A stretch of DNA of 5,166 bases from an uncultured Actinomyces sp. (GTDB lineage: Bacteria > Actinomycetota > Actinomycetes > Actinomycetales > Actinomycetaceae): NCBI GenBank assembly GCA_915069725.1, contig CAJZFF010000180.1, positions 1 to 5,166 on the forward strand. The letters run 5' to 3'. The first letter of the stretch is position 1. The number at the start of each line of letters is the position of its first letter. Below are positions 4,560 to 5,166 of the stretch, piece by piece. The notes beneath the pieces are model-generated. The model was not told the origin of the DNA. It was given only the letters and a program-made list of their open reading frames with translations, and did not search any database. The position numbers were made by a program, and so were the translations under genes.

Positions 4560-5166
4560 TGCTGCTCGGGTGCGGGAAGAGGTGTCATCTCGTCGGGTGG
4601 GGAGCCCGGTGTCAGAGCTGACTCGATCTGGTCGAGGTCGAGCAGGCCCGCGGCGGTGAGCTCATCGACGCGCCCTCCGGGATAGTCGACGTACACGTAG
4701 GCGGCGCGTACCGAGCCGGTGGGCACACCCTGGGAGGCCGCCCAGGCGTGGACGTAGACGCTGAGTTGGTCCACGGGCACCTGTCGTCGCCCGGTCTTCC
4801 AGTCGACGATGAGCCACCCGGAACCGTCCAAGCGGTGGAAGACGGCGTCCATGCGACAGCGCAGGGTGGTGGCGCCGATAGTGATCTCCCGGTCCGTCTC
4901 GGTCTCGGCCAGGACGTAGTCCTCCAGGAGCGGCAGGTTCTCGGCAGTCTCCAGCCAGCGCTCGATGCGGTCCCGGTCCTGGGGTCCGAGGCTGTCGGGC
5001 ACGCCCGCCTGCCCCAGGCCGAACAGGGTGCCGCGTGCGCTCAGGCGCTGGGCGACGGCGTCGTGGAAGACGGTTCCGAGCCGGCCGGCGGCGCGGGGCT
5101 CAGGTGGGAGCGGGCGACGCAGGTCGAGTGCGAACTGGTGGCGGTCGGCGCGCAGGTCGTCCAGGC
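4553..5166 (-). CDS. UvrD/AdnB-type helicase-nuclease, C-terminal part (5' end outside window)
   Basis: The frame is open from the right edge of the window to TAA at 4553, giving 203 complete codons of the C-terminal end. It reads as a RecB-family PD-(D/E)XK nuclease module. GTVFHDAV carries the GxxxH motif (His codon at 5063-5065). RMDAVF supplies the motif II Asp. LIVDWKTG holds the DxK pair (codons within 4796-4804), and QLSVY gives the QxxxY motif (Gln codon at 4766-4768). In actinobacteria this module usually ends a UvrD-like helicase such as AdnB, whose complex with AdnA resects double-strand breaks, and the DWKTG form suits that assignment. All nuclease residues appear intact. A GTG at 5002 could be taken as a start, but it lies inside the domain, downstream of the GxxxH motif, so the gene must begin beyond the window. 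The helicase part is inferred, not seen. Confidence 0.8.
   Translation of the reverse strand, partial: LDDLRADRHQFALDLRRPLPPEPRAAGRLGTVFHDAVAQRLSARGTLFGLGQAGVPDSLGPQDRDRIERWLETAENLPLLEDYVLAETETDREITIGATTLRCRMDAVFHRLDGSGWLIVDWKTGRRQVPVDQLSVYVHAWAASQGVPTGSVRAAYVYVDYPGGRVDELTAAGLLDLDQIESALTPGSPPDEMTPLPAPEQQG

Noticed and set aside
4553..5002. Separate 149-residue protein starting at GTG 5002
   Set aside because: The frame continues open to the window edge and includes the GxxxH nuclease motif upstream of that codon, so this is the end of a larger gene.
1..5166. CRISPR array, tRNA, rRNA or an intact insertion sequence
   Set aside because: I saw no regularly spaced repeats with unique spacers, no cloverleaf-like segment and no transposase motif or terminal inverted repeats.

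Overview
The window looks like chromosomal DNA from a high-GC actinobacterium, most likely an Actinomyces-type member of the Actinomycetales. This rests on strong G/C preference at third codon positions in all real genes, a CpaF/TadA-type pilus ATPase, an APH-fold protein with a long acidic N-terminal extension, and a helicase ending in a RecB-family nuclease module like that of AdnB/UvrD proteins. The species assignment is an inference.

Layout. Positions 1-27 hold G-runs spaced by TA, a strong G-quadruplex candidate. Positions 28-478 are C/A-rich and almost free of T on the + strand, and I see no credible gene there. Positions 480-659 are more AT-rich and hold several inverted repeats just beyond the 3' end of the next gene. 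From 2087 down to 660 (minus strand) lies a cpaF-like gene. Its first 296 residues are a normal secretion ATPase, but the His box and everything after it are replaced by about 180 residues of unrelated, low-quality reading frame, so it is probably a truncated pseudogene. No tadB/tadC genes follow it.

Positions 2088-2374 are a divergent control region with a CRP/GlxR-like dyad, one exact DnaA box and a possible leaderless start for the next gene. From 2375 to 3691 (plus) is an aminoglycoside-phosphotransferase-fold protein that keeps the HGDxxxxN catalytic loop but has Gly where the second metal-binding Asp is expected. It converges, with a 25-base gap, on a six-helix membrane protein of unknown function (4448-3717, minus). 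Upstream of that, on the same strand, is the 3' end of a helicase-nuclease gene (from beyond 5166 to 4553) with the full GxxxH, Asp, DxK and QxxxY nuclease motif set.

How the genes relate. The helicase-nuclease would act in double-strand-break end processing. The membrane protein could be co-transcribed behind it, but the 104-base gap and its own strong ribosome binding site leave that open. The APH-fold gene and the cpaF remnant diverge and share a control region. I see no evidence that the genes form one functional system. The most unusual points are the noncoding left end, the chimaeric cpaF, and the APH-fold protein with a changed metal site.
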